Notes under the pieces: model-generated | What the model was told of the DNA's origin: nothing | The model's input: only the letters and a program-made list of their open reading frames with translations | Databases searched by the model: none | Shown: positions 62,212-64,000 of the stretch, piece by piece | How positions within the stretch are numbered: position 1 is the first letter of the stretch | How the letters are laid out: the number at the start of each line of letters is the position of its first letter | Position numbers and translations under genes: made by a program | Origin: Brassica napus | Lineage: Eukaryota > Streptophyta > Magnoliopsida > Brassicales > Brassicaceae | Length of the DNA: 64,000 nucleotides | Direction: 5' to 3' | NCBI RefSeq assembly: GCF_020379485.1 | Contig: NW_026014816.1 | Span: 1 to 64,000, forward strand

Positions 62212-64000
62212 ATGGAACAGGGGATGAACATGAGGATGAAGGTAGCGGTTACTTTCAAAGGTAGCAACTACCTTGTGTGGTCTCGGATGGTGAAGACTGC
62301 GGTGGGAAGTAAGGGTTTGTGGGGGCACATCACAACAGGGGAGGCTCCGAAACTCATTACTCAGGGAGGAGATCAAGAAGAGGTCTCCAATGAAGCGGCT
62401 GTGGAGAAATGGCAACAAGAAGACATGCTGGTGATGACGGTTCTACACGCATCCTTGGACCCAGCTATCTTGGATGCCTACAGCTACTGTGAATCAGCCA
62501 AGGAGCTGTGGGACACGCTGAAGAAGGTGTATGGGAACATTTCCAACCTCAGCCGTGTGTTTGAAGTGAAGCTAGCGATCAACCGTCTTGCACAAGAGGA
62601 CATGGAGTTCACTAAGCACTTGGGGAGGTTCAGGTCCTTATGGTCAGAGCTGGAGATGCTGAGGCCGAGCACAACTGATCCAGATCAGTTGAATGAGAGG
62701 CGCGAGCAAGACAAGGTCTTTGGTCTGCTTCTCACACTGAACCCGGCCTACACCCAGCTCATCCAGCACATGTTAAGGTCAGACAAGCTTCCGGACCTTG
62801 AGGAGGTGTGTGCACAAATCCAAAGGGAGCAGGGATCTATGGGTTTGTTTGGAGGAAAGGGGGAGCTCTCTCTTGCCAATCAAGCAGCTCATGAGGATTC
62901 AACCGAGGCTCCACAAGCAAACAAGGCATCTCACGGGAAGTACGAGGACAGGAAGTTCAATGGCAACTGTGATCATTGCAAGAAGCATGGTCATAAGAAG
63001 AGCCAATGCTGGATACTGCACCCACACCTCAAGCCGGCCAAGTTCATGAAGGAGCGTGAGGGAAGGGCAAATGTGACTGAAGGTTCAAGTGGAGCTGGCA
63101 CCAGCAAGATCAGTGAAGTGGATGGGCTTGGAGGCAATGATGGGAATGGGAAGTCTCTGGTGGCTTACACAGGCGCCTCAAGCTCCCGCAGCAATGATGA
63201 CTACATCAAGAGATCAGACCTTGATGCCCTCTTCAAAATGCTAAAGGAAAACGGTAACACTTACGGTTATTCCTTTGGAGCTTCTATGATTGCATATAAG
63301 GATGATCACTTGATTAGAGAACTAGTAGAACGGTTAGAAGCTAGGAATGGGTATAGACATGCTCACATTGCTAGAACTGATAAGATGCATCCATCACTTA
63401 GTAATCTATGCCATAATGCTAAACGAGTAAGTAAACCATTGATTGTTGATTCTGGTGCATCACATCATATGATAAGTGATGAAAACTTGATTAAGGATAT
63501 AGAACCTACACATGGGCATGTGATGATAGCAAATGGGGATAAGATACCCATTAGAGGAATAGGAAAGCTTAAGCTGTTTAACAAAGAATCTAGAGCTTTT
63601 TACATGCCTGAATTCACATCAAACCTATTATCAGTGAAGAAATGTACTAATGATTTACAATGCAATGTTATCTTTAGTCCTAATGATGTGAAGTTTCAGG
63701 ATATTGAGAGCAGCAGATTGATTGGGAAAGGGGTGACTAAGGGAGATCTCTATATGCTTGAAGAACTCACTTCTGTTCCTGATTATAGTTGCTCGTTTAC
63801 TTCTGCTTCTTTGTTGAATAAAAATGCATTGTGGCATGCTAGAGTAGGACACCCTCATGTTAAAGCTTTGAACTTAATGGTACCAGGTGTTGTGTTTGAG
63901 AACAAAGATTGTGAAGCTTGTATTTTAGGCAAGCATTGTAGAACTGTGTTTCAAAAGTCTACTACCGTTTATGATAATTGCTTTGATCTAATTCACTCAG
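62212..64000 (+). CDS. gag-pol: Copia H Gag-Pol polyprotein, partial (about 596 aa seen)
   Basis: The frame is open from the ATG at 62212 to the window edge and appears the same as copia A over gag, CCHC knuckle (near residue 253), protease DSGASHHM (near 412) and the first part of integrase up to about the HSD residues. Integrase catalytic core, RT and RNase H lie outside the window. No stop or frameshift is seen in the visible part. Whether the whole frame is intact cannot be judged here. Confidence 0.9.
   Translation, partial: MEQGMNMRMKVAVTFKGSNYLVWSRMVKTAVGSKGLWGHITTGEAPKLITQGGDQEEVSNEAAVEKWQQEDMLVMTVLHASLDPAILDAYSYCESAKELWDTLKKVYGNISNLSRVFEVKLAINRLAQEDMEFTKHLGRFRSLWSELEMLRPSTTDPDQLNERREQDKVFGLLLTLNPAYTQLIQHMLRSDKLPDLEEVCAQIQREQGSMGLFGGKGELSLANQAAHEDSTEAPQANKASHGKYEDRKFNGNCDHCKKHGHKKSQCWILHPHLKPAKFMKEREGRANVTEGSSGAGTSKISEVDGLGGNDGNGKSLVAYTGASSSRSNDDYIKRSDLDALFKMLKENGNTYGYSFGASMIAYKDDHLIRELVERLEARNGYRHAHIARTDKMHPSLSNLCHNAKRVSKPLIVDSGASHHMISDENLIKDIEPTHGHVMIANGDKIPIRGIGKLKLFNKESRAFYMPEFTSNLLSVKKCTNDLQCNVIFSPNDVKFQDIESSRLIGKGVTKGDLYMLEELTSVPDYSCSFTSASLLNKNALWHARVGHPHVKALNLMVPGVVFENKDCEACILGKHCRTVFQKSTTVYDNCFDLIHS

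Larger units (their letters stand above)
39940..64000 (-). mobile_element. Copia F, broken by three nested insertions, 5' end outside window
   Basis: The 3' LTR (39940-40519) lies beside the satellite. Coding sequence resumes in three pieces (40660-41075, 46800-47313, 57908-61432), separated by element E, element G and element H. Joining points are exact: removing E with one TGTGC and G with one ATGAT restores the same frame as copia A. The family is that of A and H, but F is older. The 5' LTR must lie beyond the right edge of the window. Confidence 0.92.
61433..64000 (+). mobile_element. Copia H, near-identical to copia A, runs off the window
   Basis: It is inserted in the gag of copia F, left flank CAAGG (61428-61432). 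The 5' LTR, leader and gag through early integrase are present. It aligns to copia A at a constant offset of 46,446 bp from the gag start to the window end, so no indels have arisen there. Confidence 0.93.

Noticed and set aside
5704..64000. Segmental duplication linking gypsy copy 1 plus copia A to gypsy copy 2 plus copia H
   Set aside because: The offset between gypsy copies is 44,695 bp and between A and H is 46,446 bp. The DNA between them differs, and copy 2 and A have their own TSDs, so these are separate insertions.

Overview
This window looks like plant centromeric DNA, most likely from Brassica or a close relative. It has four blocks of a 176-bp tandem satellite with one HindIII site (AAGCTT) per monomer. 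I recognise this as the CentBr-type centromere satellite from its length and sequence. Everything else is LTR retrotransposon. I found no host gene, tRNA, rRNA, CRISPR array or bacterial-type feature.

Layout. 1-4354: 3' part of a decayed Ty1/copia element (element 1, +). 4355-5703: 3' end of a diverged Ty3/gypsy chromovirus (gypsy X, +). 5704-11121: gypsy copy 1 (-), truncated at its 3' end. 11122-14986: satellite block I. 14987-20985: copia A (+), intact. 20986-22900: satellite II. 22901-28993: copia B (-), intact. 28994-32507: satellite III. 32508-38435: copia C (-), intact. 38436-39939: satellite IV. 39940 to the window end: copia F (-), broken by three insertions: copia E (+, 41076-46794), non-coding LTR element G (-, 47314-57902) and copia H (+, 61433 to past the end). 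Gypsy copy 2 (-, 49178-55816, intact) sits inside G. The deepest nesting is satellite < F < G < gypsy copy 2. Five-base target-site duplications (TSDs) fix the edges of A, B, C, E, G and gypsy copy 2.

How the parts work together. The copia polyproteins read gag, CCHC knuckle, protease, integrase, reverse transcriptase, RNase H. The gypsy polyproteins read gag, CCHC, protease, RT, RNase H, integrase, and run into the 3' LTR, ending in a [15 protein letters not shown] tail as in CRM-clade centromeric chromoviruses. G encodes no recognisable protein but keeps LTRs, a tRNA primer site, a polypurine tract and the same 3' RNA structures as the coding copias, so it is probably mobilised in trans.

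The most interesting signals are non-coding. (1) A hairpin about 25-40 nt after the pol stop codon has a nearly constant loop and flanks but covarying stems. It occurs in all copias whose 3' region is present, in G, and in the LTR of the gypsy family. (2) A second covarying inverted repeat abuts the polypurine tract in the copias and G, and occurs three times in G. (3) Copia LTRs carry arrays of CCGTAC sites spaced about one helical turn apart, matching the GTAC core bound by plant SBP/SPL factors. (4) Several LTR families end in TA rather than CA, as proven by TSDs. (5) Four of five insertions into the satellite fall within 48 bp of the 176-bp monomer. The first 6.5 kb has an unusual density of single-base deletions and may be poorly polished assembly.
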